Assembly: GCA_965221845.1 (NCBI GenBank)
Contig: OZ244919.1
Coordinates: forward strand, 2,666,001-2,730,000
Length of the DNA stretch: 64,000 bases
Source of the DNA: JAJEFO01 sp965221845
GTDB taxonomy: Bacteria > Pseudomonadota > Alphaproteobacteria > Rhodobacterales > Rhodobacteraceae
Direction of reading: 5' to 3'
Shown here: positions 26,708-34,749 of the stretch, piece after piece
How positions within the stretch are numbered: position 1 is the stretch's first letter
How the letters are laid out: each line of letters starts with the position of its first letter
The notes under the pieces: model-generated
Seen by the model: the letters and a program-made list of their open reading frames with translations, nothing else
Told to the model about the DNA's origin: nothing
Database searches by the model: none
Program-made: the position numbers and the translations under genes

Positions 26708-27285
26708 GGTAGATTTCCTTTGGTCTTCCGGCCTGGAAAGTCCCAGGCTGCCTTTGGGCACCAAGAATCCGGGCGAATGTCAAGACGGGGCGGGCGGCGT
26801 GAAGTCCGATTCTGCCCGGAATCCGGTGCAATTTCCGAAAACCCATGCGAAAAACTGTGGAAACGCAGGAGATTTCGCCTTCCGGCGGCGTTCGCGGTGA
26901 TTTGTCGACACCGTGTCGGGACGCGACAAGGTGTCGGCTGCGCTCGGCGTGAGCCGCCGGAATGGCGACGGTCCTGTCACGGGCGCGAATCGCTGGATCG
27001 GTCTGGTCGGCTGCGGGAACCCTGCGGCGACCGGGGCGAAGCCGCGGTCTTCCAGCAGGACCGCACATGGCATTCCCGGTCCTCGCCGTGCGTCGGGTGA
27101 CACCAACGCGCCGAATGACGTCCCTGTCGCGCTTCCTGACCGCTCAAACCGCCGGGCGATGAAAGCCGTTTTGCCATCGGCATTTAGCCCGAGCGGCGCT
27201 TAAGCGGCAGCGCACGCCGCGCACTTGCGGAGACAGTGCCCGAACCGCCGCGCGGCTTCCGAGCGGCACTATAGGAAGCAGGAGG
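26708..27285. other. Intergenic region upstream of the cold-shock gene
   Basis: About 580 bp without a recognisable gene. It contains a short inverted pair CGACACC/GGTGTCG (26907-26938) and ends with the target sequence of the IS66-derived miniature element. Part of it should hold the promoter and leader of the cold-shock gene, read leftward. Confidence 0.4.
27278..27285. repeat. 8-bp target duplication, left (GCAGGAGG)
   Basis: GCAGGAGG directly precedes the left terminal repeat and recurs at 27596-27603 directly after the right one. IS66-family transposition characteristically duplicates 8 bp. Confidence 0.85.
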
Positions 27286-27595
27286 GTAACTGTTCAGGTT
27301 CTGTTGCCAGGACCGAGCCGGCGCTCCAGTTCGGCGATGCGCGCGGCCTGGGCCGCGATCTCCGCCCGGAGCGCGGCCATGGTCGCGTCACGACCCGACA
27401 GTTCCTCACCAAGGGCGGAGACCCTGCGTCCCGGGACATCCAGATCCACGGCGTTCGCCATGGCCTGTACTGGACTCTGCTCGGAAACGCGGCTTCAGCC
27501 GTCTTGTCCGGCAGGACTTTGGGACATGCAGCCCCGATTGCCAGGCAAGATCACGATGGATGCGCTGCCAGCCTGGAGAGAACCTGAACAGTTAC
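27286..27595 (-). mobile_element. IS66-derived miniature element (non-autonomous)
   Basis: 310 bp with 17-bp perfect terminal inverted repeats GTAACTGTTCAGGTTCT (27286-27302; complement at 27579-27595). The ends begin with GTAA, the IS66 signature, and are flanked by perfect 8-bp direct repeats. On the minus strand a frame encodes the IS66 TnpC N-terminal leucine-zipper-like segment (TMAALRAEIAAQAARIAELE followed by RRLG) and stops inside the terminal repeat. No full transposase gene is present, so mobility would need a trans-acting IS66. Confidence 0.88.
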
Positions 27596-27603
27596 GCAGG
27601 AGG
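27596..27603. repeat. 8-bp target duplication, right (GCAGGAGG)
   Basis: Second copy of the duplication. It contains AGGAGG, a perfect Shine-Dalgarno core, 10 bases upstream of ATG 27614. Confidence 0.85.
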
Positions 27604-27613
27604 CAACAAAGCA

Positions 27614-27718
27614 ATGCAGGAAGTCTTGCTCACCGTCAGCGTCATTCGCTCGGTCCGCACCGTAGGCGGCGGAGCGGGTTGGGTCGTTATCGCTACGCCG
27701 CAGGGGGTCGCCGCATGA
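27614..27718 (+). CDS. Possible short peptide gene
   Basis: 34 codons starting ATGCAGGAAGTC, preceded by AGGAGG contributed by the target duplication, encoding MQEVLLTVSVIRSVRTVGGG and ending ATPQGVAA. The stop overlaps a second tiny frame (ATGA at 27715-27718; 22 codons to 27783). The first reads as plausible protein; the second is Arg/Pro-rich and doubtful. No family recognised. The miniature element separates this frame from its original promoter. Confidence 0.35.
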   Translation: MQEVLLTVSVIRSVRTVGGGAGWVVIATPQGVAA

Positions 27719-27832
27719 GTTCCCGCAGCGCCGGGACGGACGGTGCACACGATACCGCTCCGCCACGGCGTCGGCGCTCCTGACGGAAGGACGAACGCTT
27801 GCGGCGTGTAACGCAGCGCGCTACAGTTAATC

Positions 27833-28105
27833 ATGAGAATCAGGCACAAGGCACTGCGGGCATTGCACGAGCGTGACGACGCGGCGCGGCTGCCCGCCGG
27901 TCTCGTGCCAAGGCTGCGGCGCATCCTGTTCCGCCTGCACGAGGCAACGTATCCGGGCAGCGCCGATGCGCCGGGCTTCCGGCTGCATCCGCTGAAGGGT
28001 GACCGCGCGGGCCAGTGGAGCGTTCGCGTCTCCGGCAACTGGCGCGTGGTGTTCCGCTTCGAGGACGGTGAGGCCGTGGATGTGGGCCTGATGGACTATC
28101 ACTGA
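27833..28105 (+). CDS. higB: HigB-like RelE-superfamily toxin
   Basis: 90 residues: MRIRHKALRALHERDDAARL, FRLHPLKGDRAGQWSVRVSG, NWRVVFRFEDGEAVDVGLMD. This is the HigB/RelE mRNA-interferase fold, with the NWRVVF(R/K)F strand and basic catalytic patch. Such toxins cleave mRNA at the ribosome. The toxin-first order with the antitoxin 13 nt downstream is characteristic of higBA. AT-richer leader upstream. Confidence 0.93.
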   Translation: MRIRHKALRALHERDDAARLPAGLVPRLRRILFRLHEATYPGSADAPGFRLHPLKGDRAGQWSVRVSGNWRVVFRFEDGEAVDVGLMDYH

Positions 28106-28118
28106 CACAAGGGGAGCG

Positions 28119-28439
28119 ATGACCATGAACGACATTTCGAGCGATCGAGTCGGTCCGATGCTGAACCCGCCGCACCTGGGCGAACTCATCCGCGAGAGCA
28201 TGGAAGATGTGGGCTGGAACGTGACCGAGACGGCGGCGCGTCTCGGCTGCGAGCGTGGAACGCTGTCGCGCCTATTGAACGGCAAGGCCGGGGTGTCGGC
28301 GAACATGGCGTTGGCGCTGGAGGAAATCGGCTGGGGGACTGCCGAGCACTGGATGCGGATGCAGGCGAGCTACGAACTTGCGCAGGCGCGCTGCGACCGG
28401 ACCGCCGCCGAACGGCGCGTGCGCGCGCTGCACGCATGA
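28119..28439 (+). CDS. higA: HigA-like antitoxin, XRE family
   Basis: 106 residues. LNPPHLGELIRESMEDVGWN followed by VTETAARLGCERGTLSRLLN is the HigA helix-turn-helix, and WMRMQASYELAQA is the usual C-terminal motif. It neutralises HigB and represses the operon. The ATG at 28119 follows a GGGGAG ribosome site. Confidence 0.94.
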   Translation: MTMNDISSDRVGPMLNPPHLGELIRESMEDVGWNVTETAARLGCERGTLSRLLNGKAGVSANMALALEEIGWGTAEHWMRMQASYELAQARCDRTAAERRVRALHA

Positions 28440-28523
28440 TCGGGGCTCGCGCCAGCACTGCCGGACGAGCCAAGGTAGGCGACGTTACCTGATGCGCCTG
28501 TCGTGAAAAGAGGTCCGCACCAG

Positions 28524-28980
28524 CACTGCCGTTTTCGCCGAGGACTGGAAGGACGCGGCCTACGAGAAGGGCGAGACGCAAAGCTTCTACAACGCCTTCT
28601 TCGACGTGTTCGGGGTTCAGCGCCGGAGCGTCGCGCGCTACGAGGCGCACGTCGCCAAGCTGGACAACCGCTCGGGCTTCATCGACCTGTTCTGGCCGGG
28701 CGTGCTGCTCGTCGAACAGAAGAGCGCCGGGCGCGATCTCGACAAGGCGTATGAACAGGCCGGGGGAGTATTTCGACGCGCTGCCGGAACGCGAGCGCCC
28801 GCGCTTCATTCTGGTAAGCGACTTCCAGACCTTCCAGCTTCACGATCTCGACGAGCGCGAGACCGTCGCCTTCCCGCTCGCGGACCTGCCCGCGCATGTC
28901 GAGGCGTTCGGCTTCATCCTCGGCGTGCAGCGCCGGACGTTCCGCGATCAGGATCCGGCGAACATCGAGGCCGCCGAGCT
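28524..28980 (+). pseudogene. Type IIG/YeeA-like DNA methyltransferase-nuclease, N-terminal part (disrupted)
   Basis: Encodes FAEDWKDAAYEKGETQSFYN, FGVQRRSVARYEAHVAKLDN, FWPGVLLVEQKSAGRDLDKA, FILVSDFQTFQLHDLDE, the N-terminal region of fused restriction-modification enzymes, including the nuclease-like core (D...E-x-K in LVEQKS). An extra G in GGGGGAG near 28762 shifts the frame. The frame is closed by a TGA before the first conserved residue, so the true start is missing. Interrupted after AAELVGR by an ISKra4 element; it resumes at 31519. Confidence 0.85.
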
Positions 28981-28989
28981 GGTCGGGCG
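28981..28989. repeat. 9-bp target duplication of ISKra4 copy A, left
   Basis: GGTCGGGCG, repeated at 31519-31527. Joining the two sides restores the reading AAELVGRLHDALV of the methyltransferase. Confidence 0.85.
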
Positions 28990-29011
28990 GGGTGTAGCCC
29001 AGATTAGTTGC

Positions 29012-30534
29012 TCATGCGGCGATGGCCTGATTCGTCCGCCATTCGAGGAAGTCGGGCACCCTGAGGTTCATGGCGCAGCCCTTCAGCGCCAGCATGGCGT
29101 TGGCGCCCCTCTCCGCCCGGCGCGTTCCCGATCGCTTGAGCCGCAGCCCGAACTGCCGGCATCCGCCCTCGACGACGCCGCTCCCGGCCCGGACGCCCCG
29201 TTCCCGGAACGCGTCGTGCCGCATCCGGCCGAGGTTCCTCTCGAAATGGCGGCGGCACGCCTCCACGTCCTCGTGCCGGTCCCCGGACGGCGCCGGCTCC
29301 CGGACCACCTTCGCCGCCCGGCCCGCCCTGACGTCCGCCTCGCCTCCGCGAACCGCCGGTCCCGCTCCGCACCCGCCGGCAGGATCGCCTCGCGGCGTCG
29401 GAGGCGTGTTCCAGGGCGTGGAACATGTCGAGCACGAAGGCGGCCTTCCGGCCCCCGAAGAACTCGTCGCAGGCGTTCGGGATCCAGTCCGCCCCGTCGG
29501 AGACGACGACGGGCCCGGCGGCGTCGTGCAGGCCCCGCCGCCGCGCCTCCCGGTCGGGCCGCGCCGCGAAGTCCGAGGCCTCCCGGCCTCCGGACGGCGC
29601 CGCCGCGCTGTCGACGGGACAGCCGGACGACTCGCTGCCCCGGTCCTCGCCGCCGCGCCGGTCTCGGGATCACGTCCCTCGGCCGTGCACGCCACCGCGA
29701 GCTTCGCCTCGCGCGTCTTCGAGGTGCCGTCGGCCTGCCTGCCGCGAACGCCCTCGGTCTCCTCCCTGCGCATCGGGACGCCGGTGCCGTCGACGGAGAT
29801 CTGCATGCGCGGTTCCGGCGGCCTGCCGTCGACGACCTCCTCGCGCCCGGAGCGGGCCGCCGCCTCTGCCCGGGCTCCGGCGACCGGCGCTGCAGCGCGC
29901 CCGGGCAGAGGCCTTCACCCCGGCGAGGCTGTCGACGTGCCGGCTCGCCGCCTCGAAGCTCGTGAGCGGCACCGTCCCGGCGATGACGCTCGCCGTCCCC
30001 GGCGTGACGCTCGCCGTCCCCGGCGTGACGGTGTCCCCCTCAAGGCCCGGCGCCCGGTCAAGCGGGAAGCACCCCTTGCCGCAGGACCGGCAGCGGAAAT
30101 GCGTGCGCTCCGCCTCGACCCGGCCGAGCCGCGTGAGCCAGGCCTTCCTCCGCGTCCCGTGCCGGGCCGTCGGCCTGCCGCAGGCCCCGCACTCCGGCGC
30201 CGGCCGCGTCGCGTCCAGCCGCCCGGCAGAAGCTCGGCGCCGCCGCGCCGCCGCCCGGCGAGGCGTCCCGGAGCGCGCGCTCCACGCCGTCCAGGTCGGG
30301 CGCGCCCGAGCCCGGGCCCGCCGCCAGCCGCCCCGGAAGCGCATCCGGCGTGCCGTCCCCCGCGACGTCGCGGCTCCGCACCTGGCCGTCCTCGATCCAG
30401 CATCGGGTGAGCCCGTCCGCGTGCCTGCGGACCGGCGGCGGGTGCACGGCCGCCTCGTCCTCGGGAAGGCCCTCCGGACAGTCCGCCGCGTCCGGATGGC
30501 GGTGCACCCGGCTCCCTTCGCTCTCGTCAGTCAT
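29012..30534 (-). pseudogene. ISKra4-family transposase, frameshifted
   Basis: Begins MTDESEGSRVHRHPDAADCP (ATG 30534). Family hallmarks occur in different frames: LDGVERALRDASPGGGAA, FEAASRHVDSLAGVKASA, ISVDGTGVPMRREETEGVRG, VLDMFHALEHASDA, GDRHEDVEACRRHF, RERGVRAGSGVVEGGCRQFG, RRAERGANAMLALKGCAMNL, ending FLEWRTNQAIAA. Multiple frame changes make it inactive. The C-terminal part (29012 to about 29270) is the best preserved. Confidence 0.85.
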
Positions 30535-30646
30535 GACACGCACTCCTGCATCCGCCTCATGCAGCGCGCCGCAGGCCGGTTCGTCCGGCCGTTGCACGAT
30601 GCGCCGCAGGTAAAGCGTGGCAGAAGAGAATCGCGGTCGTCAACCA

Positions 30647-31501
30647 GGGTCCGTTGACAGTCGTCTTGCGAATCGTCCGGTCCCATGCCATGCCCTGCCC
30701 CGACGACCGCCGGAACGGCGGCACGAGGCAACAACGGCATGAGCGAGCAGTACGACGATCCGGACAGAACGGTTCTGACCGACGCCATGCGGGCGCGGAT
30801 CGAGGACATGCTGCCGGGCAAGAAGTCCGACCCCGGCGGCACGGCGGCGGACAGCCGCATCTTCATGGAAGCGGTGCCGTGGCGGTTCCGCACGGGGTCG
30901 CCGTGGCGCGACCTCCCCGCGCGGTTCGGGAACCGGAACGGCGTCTCCAGGCGGTTCCGGCGCCGGCCGCTTCCGGGGGTCTTCGAGCGCGTTTCCGACG
31001 CCTTGTCCGAGGAGTCCGGCCTCGCGCGCGTGTCCGGCGGCGGCACGGTGGTCCAGGCGCACCGGAAGGCGTCCGGCGCAAAAGGGGGACATCGAGCCAG
31101 GGGATCGGTCGTTCCAGAGGCGGCCTGACGGGCAGGGCCGTGGCCGTCGCGGACGCGCCGGGATGCCCTGTCCGCTTCACGGTCCTTCCCGGCCAGGCGC
31201 ACGGCCCGAGGGGGTGCCGGGGCTTCCCGGCGGCCTGACGTTCGGGGCCTTCGCCGGTGACAGGGCGTTCGACGCGGACCGGCTGCTCGGGGATCTGGCG
31301 GAACGCGGGGCGGAGGCGGACGTTGCCGCGGGCGCACGACCGGGACGTCTGCGGCTGGCGGCACCTGGTGGAGAGCCTCTTCGCGAAGACCAGGGAGTTC
31401 CGGGCGGTCGCGACGCGGTACGACAAGACGGACGCGAGCTTCGCGGCGGGGATTCACCTGGTGGCAGGCGTGGTGGCGGCGACATGACTGTCAACGGGCC
31501 C
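30647..31501 (+). mobile_element. IS427-like IS5-family element, copy B (nested)
   Basis: 855 bp with ends GGGTCCGTTGACAGT (30647-30661) and ACTGTCAACGGGCCC (31487-31501), as in copy A at 365-1232. Its right end shares base 31501 with the terminal repeat of the host ISKra4 element. Orientation opposite to copy A. Confidence 0.8.
30739..31487 (+). pseudogene. IS5/IS427-type transposase, frameshifted
   Basis: Starts MSEQYDDPDRTVLTDAMRAR at ATG 30739, then EAVPWRFRTGSPWRDLPARF, VSGGGTVVQAHRKASGAKGG. It continues in a second frame (GIGRSRGGLTGRAVAVADAP), a third (FGAFAGDRAFDADRLLGDL), and the C-terminus VESLFAKTREFRAVATRYDK in a fourth segment. At least three frame changes. Better preserved than copy A (the RYDK motif is intact). 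Confidence 0.78.
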
Positions 31502-31518
31502 TAATCTGGGCTACACCC

Positions 31519-32285
31519 GGTCGGGCGGCTGCACGACGCGCTCGTCGATGCCGGGCACCGGGGCCACGATCTGGAACGCTTCCTCGTGCGGGTCGTGTTC
31601 TGCATGTTCGCCGACGACACCGGGGTATTCGAGCCGCGCGATATCTTCCTCGACTTCATCGAGGCGCGGACGAGCGAGGACGGGGCCGATCTCGGGCCGT
31701 GACTCGCGCAACTGTTCGAGGTGCTCGACACGCCGGAGGACGAGCGCGCGGCGACGCTCGACGAGGACCTTGCGCGGTTCCCCTACGTCAACGGCGACCT
31801 GTTCGAGGGGCATTTGCGGACGTTCTCGTTCGACGCGGCGATGCGCGGGGCGCTGCTCGACGCCTGCCGCTTCGACTGGTCGAACATCTCGCCCGCGATC
31901 TTCGGCGCGCTGTTCCAATCGGTGATGGACCCGAAGGAGCGCCGGGCGCAGGGAGCGCACTACACGACCGAGAAGAACATCCTCAAGGTGATCGAGCCGC
32001 TGTTCATGGACGACCTGCGGGCCGAGTTCGCGCGGATACGGGCGCGGCGGGGCCGGGGCCGACTCGCGGCGCTCCGGCAGTTTCAGGCGAAGCTTGGCGG
32101 CCTGACGTTCTTCGACCCGGCCTGCGGCTGCGGCAACTTCCTCATCATCGCCTACCGGGAATTGCGGTCGCTGGAAATCGAAGCCATCCGCGAGATTCGG
32201 GACGCGACCGCCGCGACCGGGCAGGCGGTGCTCGATGCCGCGTGGCAGTCGGTGGTGGAAGTGGACCGGTTCTACGGGATCGAGC
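31519..32285 (+). pseudogene. Type IIG/YeeA-like DNA methyltransferase, middle part (disrupted and truncated)
   Basis: Resumes after the IS with GRLHDALVDAGHRGHDLERF, LVRVVFCMFADDTGVFEPRD. An in-frame TGA at 31700-31702 replaces a sense codon (DLGP-stop-LAQLFEVL). Downstream the frame is open again: FPYVNGDLFEGHLRTFSFDA, FGALFQSVMDPKERRAQGAH, YTTEKNILKVIEPLF, and the SAM-binding motif I DPACGCGNFLIIAYREL. It ends at DRFYGIE, so the catalytic NPPY motif and the target-recognition domain are missing. The frame continues into foreign AT-rich sequence. Confidence 0.88.
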
Positions 32286-32776
32286 CTGGAAATGACTCTC
32301 ACCCTTCCGATTTTATCAAATGCAGGATGGCGCTAAAGGAAAATACTTCTGCTAAGATCAGGGACAAGTTTTTCGGCTTATGGCCTCAATGGAAGAATCA
32401 ATCTTCTGCGTGTGAATATATCGAACGTGCAGTGATTTCGCGCAATGCCTTTAGCCATGAGCAAGTACAGCCATTTAGAAGTTATCTGTTTTATAATCCG
32501 ACAAATTGGGATTTGATCAATAAGCATATGAAGCGCGGTACATGCTTTAAGTACCATGATGACTGCGATTGCCCTACAATTGACTTGTCTGAACCGCGTT
32601 GCTTGAAATTGGACTTGAGGGTCGTGAATGGAGCATATGACGACATTAGGATAGTCGATTGCAAATGCTTGTTTCCTACCGCCGTCATGCTGGGGGTCGA
32701 ATGCCGGGGAATTGCTTTGCCGAACGGGCCTGAAGGCTTCGAGATTGCCGAAAATCGCATCGGGATACACCGTTAG
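32286..32776 (+). pseudogene. AT-rich C-terminal fragment of an unidentified protein with HEPN-like RNxxxH motif
   Basis: About 160 residues fused in frame to the truncated methyltransferase. Sequence style changes sharply: AT-rich codons and Lys/Asn/Tyr-rich text such as DFIKCRMALKENTSAKIRDK, FFGLWPQWKNQSSACEYIER, AVISRNAFSHEQVQPFRSY. RNAFSH (32441-32458) fits the R-[N/D/H]-x3-H motif of HEPN ribonucleases. Four Cys residues follow (GTCFKYHDDCDCPT, DCKC). It has no start codon of its own and stops at TAG 32774-32776. The HEPN reading is inference; the motif is short. It is the tail of a gene acquired from a lower-GC source. Confidence 0.5.
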
Positions 32777-33246
32777 TCGGAGCTTCAGGGGCTTCACAAC
32801 CGGTTTCCGCAGCCATGACCTGGTTTTCAACGCCTTTCCGTCTCCGAGGCCTCCTGGGAACCTGTCATCCTCATGGGAACTTTCCGGTCTGGCTTCACGC
32901 CGAGCAGCCCGAGAAGGCCCGTTCCTGGACCCGGGTGGGAGTGGTGACGACGGCCAGCTGGCTGTCGCCGTGGCCCGGCAGGCGCAGCTGGCGATTCGCG
33001 GGGCGCGCGCAACCGGGTCGCCGCATGGATGACGTCGCCGGAGTCCGGGCGGTGCGAGCAGCGCGCGGCACCGAGGCTGTCGCTGGACGCGCTGGCGGAT
33101 CTGCATGATCTCGCGGCATCCTGTCCTCCGTACGGAAGACAGAGGAGGACCCCGATGAAGGACGGACCCACGGAACCGCCGGCGTTCCGGACGGACCTGT
33201 TCCAGAAGACGCCGCCGGTCTGGCGGAACCTGGAACTCGAGCCGCT
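32777..33246. other. Junction region without clear gene
   Basis: About 470 bp between the AT-rich fragment and the protease operon. Composition returns to high GC by about 32890. A start-like signal (AGGAGG, then ATG 33155) opens a frame MKDGPTEPPAFRTDLFQKTP that runs antisense into the protease gene; it is probably the 5' fragment of a truncated gene. No family recognised. Confidence 0.4.
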
Positions 33247-34749
33247 TCAGCGCTTTGGCTGGACGGCACGCATGCCCCGGCGCTGGCCGTGGCACTCCAC
33301 CCGCACGGTGACGCGTCGCCAGATCTGGACGGCTTCGGCGCGGGGCTCGTCCGGCATCTCGAAGGCATCGTTCGCAATCAGCGGGCGTACGCCGTAGGAT
33401 TCGAGGAACTTCGCCGCTTCGGCCGACCGCACCGCGTAGCTGATGTTCTCAATGTTGCTTTCGGCACGCTCGTTCGCGGCGATCTTGGTGACCACGACGC
33501 CCACCTGTGCGCCATTACGGGAAATCACCGGACCGCCCGAGTTGCCCGGCTGCACCGGCGCACTGATCTGGATTTGTGTCCGATCGCCCCGATAGCCGGT
33601 TGAGCTTGAGACAACGCCAGTCGTGACATTCAGCGAGGGGCTGATGTCAAAGACTGGATAGCCAAAGACCATGAGCGGCTCGCCCAACTCGATGGCACGT
33701 GCGGCAAAGCGCACCGGCTCGCGGTCGATCAGTTGGCTGGACTTGAGAACCGCAAGGTCGAGCGCGACGTCCGATCCAACGAGAAACGCGTCGTTACCGT
33801 TCACCGTTAGCCGTTCGCACCCGGCTATGACGTGATGGTTGGTCAGGATATGCCCGTCACGCGATACGATTGACCCAGAGCCGTTCGAAAGCGCCGACAG
33901 GTACCAATCGGGCTGTTTCTCGAAGCCCGGAAAATCGCCAGCCAACAGGCGCGCGGGAATCTGTGCACGCGGCACGCCGGGCCCGGCGAAGGCTTCGTAA
34001 CTGCCGATCATCCGCGCCAGCAGGGGGCGCATCGAAGTCACGTTGTCGGTGTCGAGGTTGATTTCCAGGCCCCGTGCCTCGCGACCCCGAACCTCGTAGA
34101 CCCAATATGCCCTGCGATCATTGTCCTGCGCGACGGCGTATGCCACTGATCCGCTGTAGCCAGAGGCCAGAACCTGATACTCCCGTTCCCCTGCCCACCG
34201 CCGCAGCGTCGCGGTCCAGTCCCGGGTCGTGAAATTGCCTTCGCGGCGGTCGAGCACCGTCAAGATCCCAGCCGCGCCCCTGCCCTGGATCACAACGTCT
34301 TCGAGCTCTTCGCCAATCACTTTGAAGTCAGTGACATAGGCTTGCGGCAGGTCGATGCGCACGCCTACCCAGTCGATCAACTCTGTGCGAAATCTTGCGC
34401 GGCGATGCGTGGCTTCGGCGCGGCGGGCCAGCTTCTCGCGCTGACGCGAAGTCAGCTCGCCGCTTTCCCGGTCGCCCAGACCACGCTGGAAGAGCCGGAT
34501 CGCTTCACGCGTCGCCTGATCCACGTTGCCGTTGATGTGGCCCCGGTGAACGCCAATCCAGGACAGGTCCATCTGCAGGCGCTCGACATCCCTGGCCACG
34601 CCCCGTCTGGCCGTGGCGAGACCCACGCTTTGCAACACATCCAAACTGACCGCCGACGCGGGCTCGCATCCCGCGACGACGGCCAATGTCAGTCCTGCTG
34701 AGGCGGCGCACCTAAGCGTACCGCCCAGGTTCGCCATCCCAAACCGCAT
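33247..34749 (-). CDS. Peptidoglycan-binding, trypsin-like serine protease (lipoprotein-like)
   Basis: 500 residues. The N-terminus ends in a lipobox-like VVAGC (Cys28), so export is likely. Residues 52-105 form a peptidoglycan-binding-1 type repeat (RLQMDLSWIGVHRGHINGNV, AIRLFQRGLG). From about 275 a chymotrypsin-fold domain has a full triad: His306 (ILTNHHVIAG), Asp331 (DVALDLAVLKS) and Ser404 (QPGNSGGPVI). Between them lies a 150-residue region of unknown fold. The last 15 residues (HGQRRGMRAVQPKR) may be foreign, since the gene ends at the island junction. Its ATG overlaps the stop of the upstream lipoprotein gene (TGATG). Last gene of the six-gene operon. Confidence 0.88.
   Translation of the reverse strand: MRFGMANLGGTLRCAASAGLTLAVVAGCEPASAVSLDVLQSVGLATARRGVARDVERLQMDLSWIGVHRGHINGNVDQATREAIRLFQRGLGDRESGELTSRQREKLARRAEATHRRARFRTELIDWVGVRIDLPQAYVTDFKVIGEELEDVVIQGRGAAGILTVLDRREGNFTTRDWTATLRRWAGEREYQVLASGYSGSVAYAVAQDNDRRAYWVYEVRGREARGLEINLDTDNVTSMRPLLARMIGSYEAFAGPGVPRAQIPARLLAGDFPGFEKQPDWYLSALSNGSGSIVSRDGHILTNHHVIAGCERLTVNGNDAFLVGSDVALDLAVLKSSQLIDREPVRFAARAIELGEPLMVFGYPVFDISPSLNVTTGVVSSSTGYRGDRTQIQISAPVQPGNSGGPVISRNGAQVGVVVTKIAANERAESNIENISYAVRSAEAAKFLESYGVRPLIANDAFEMPDEPRAEAVQIWRRVTVRVECHGQRRGMRAVQPKR

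Larger units (their letters stand above)
28990..31518 (-). mobile_element. ISKra4-family element, copy A, carrying a nested IS427-like element
   Basis: Bounded by 18-bp perfect inverted repeats GGGTGTAGCCCAGATTAG (28990-29007; complement 31501-31518) and 9-bp direct repeats. Its transposase gene is broken by frameshifts. An IS427-like element (30647-31501) has inserted directly next to the right terminal repeat, so the original element was about 1.67 kb. Related to copy B at 42111-43481. Confidence 0.88.
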
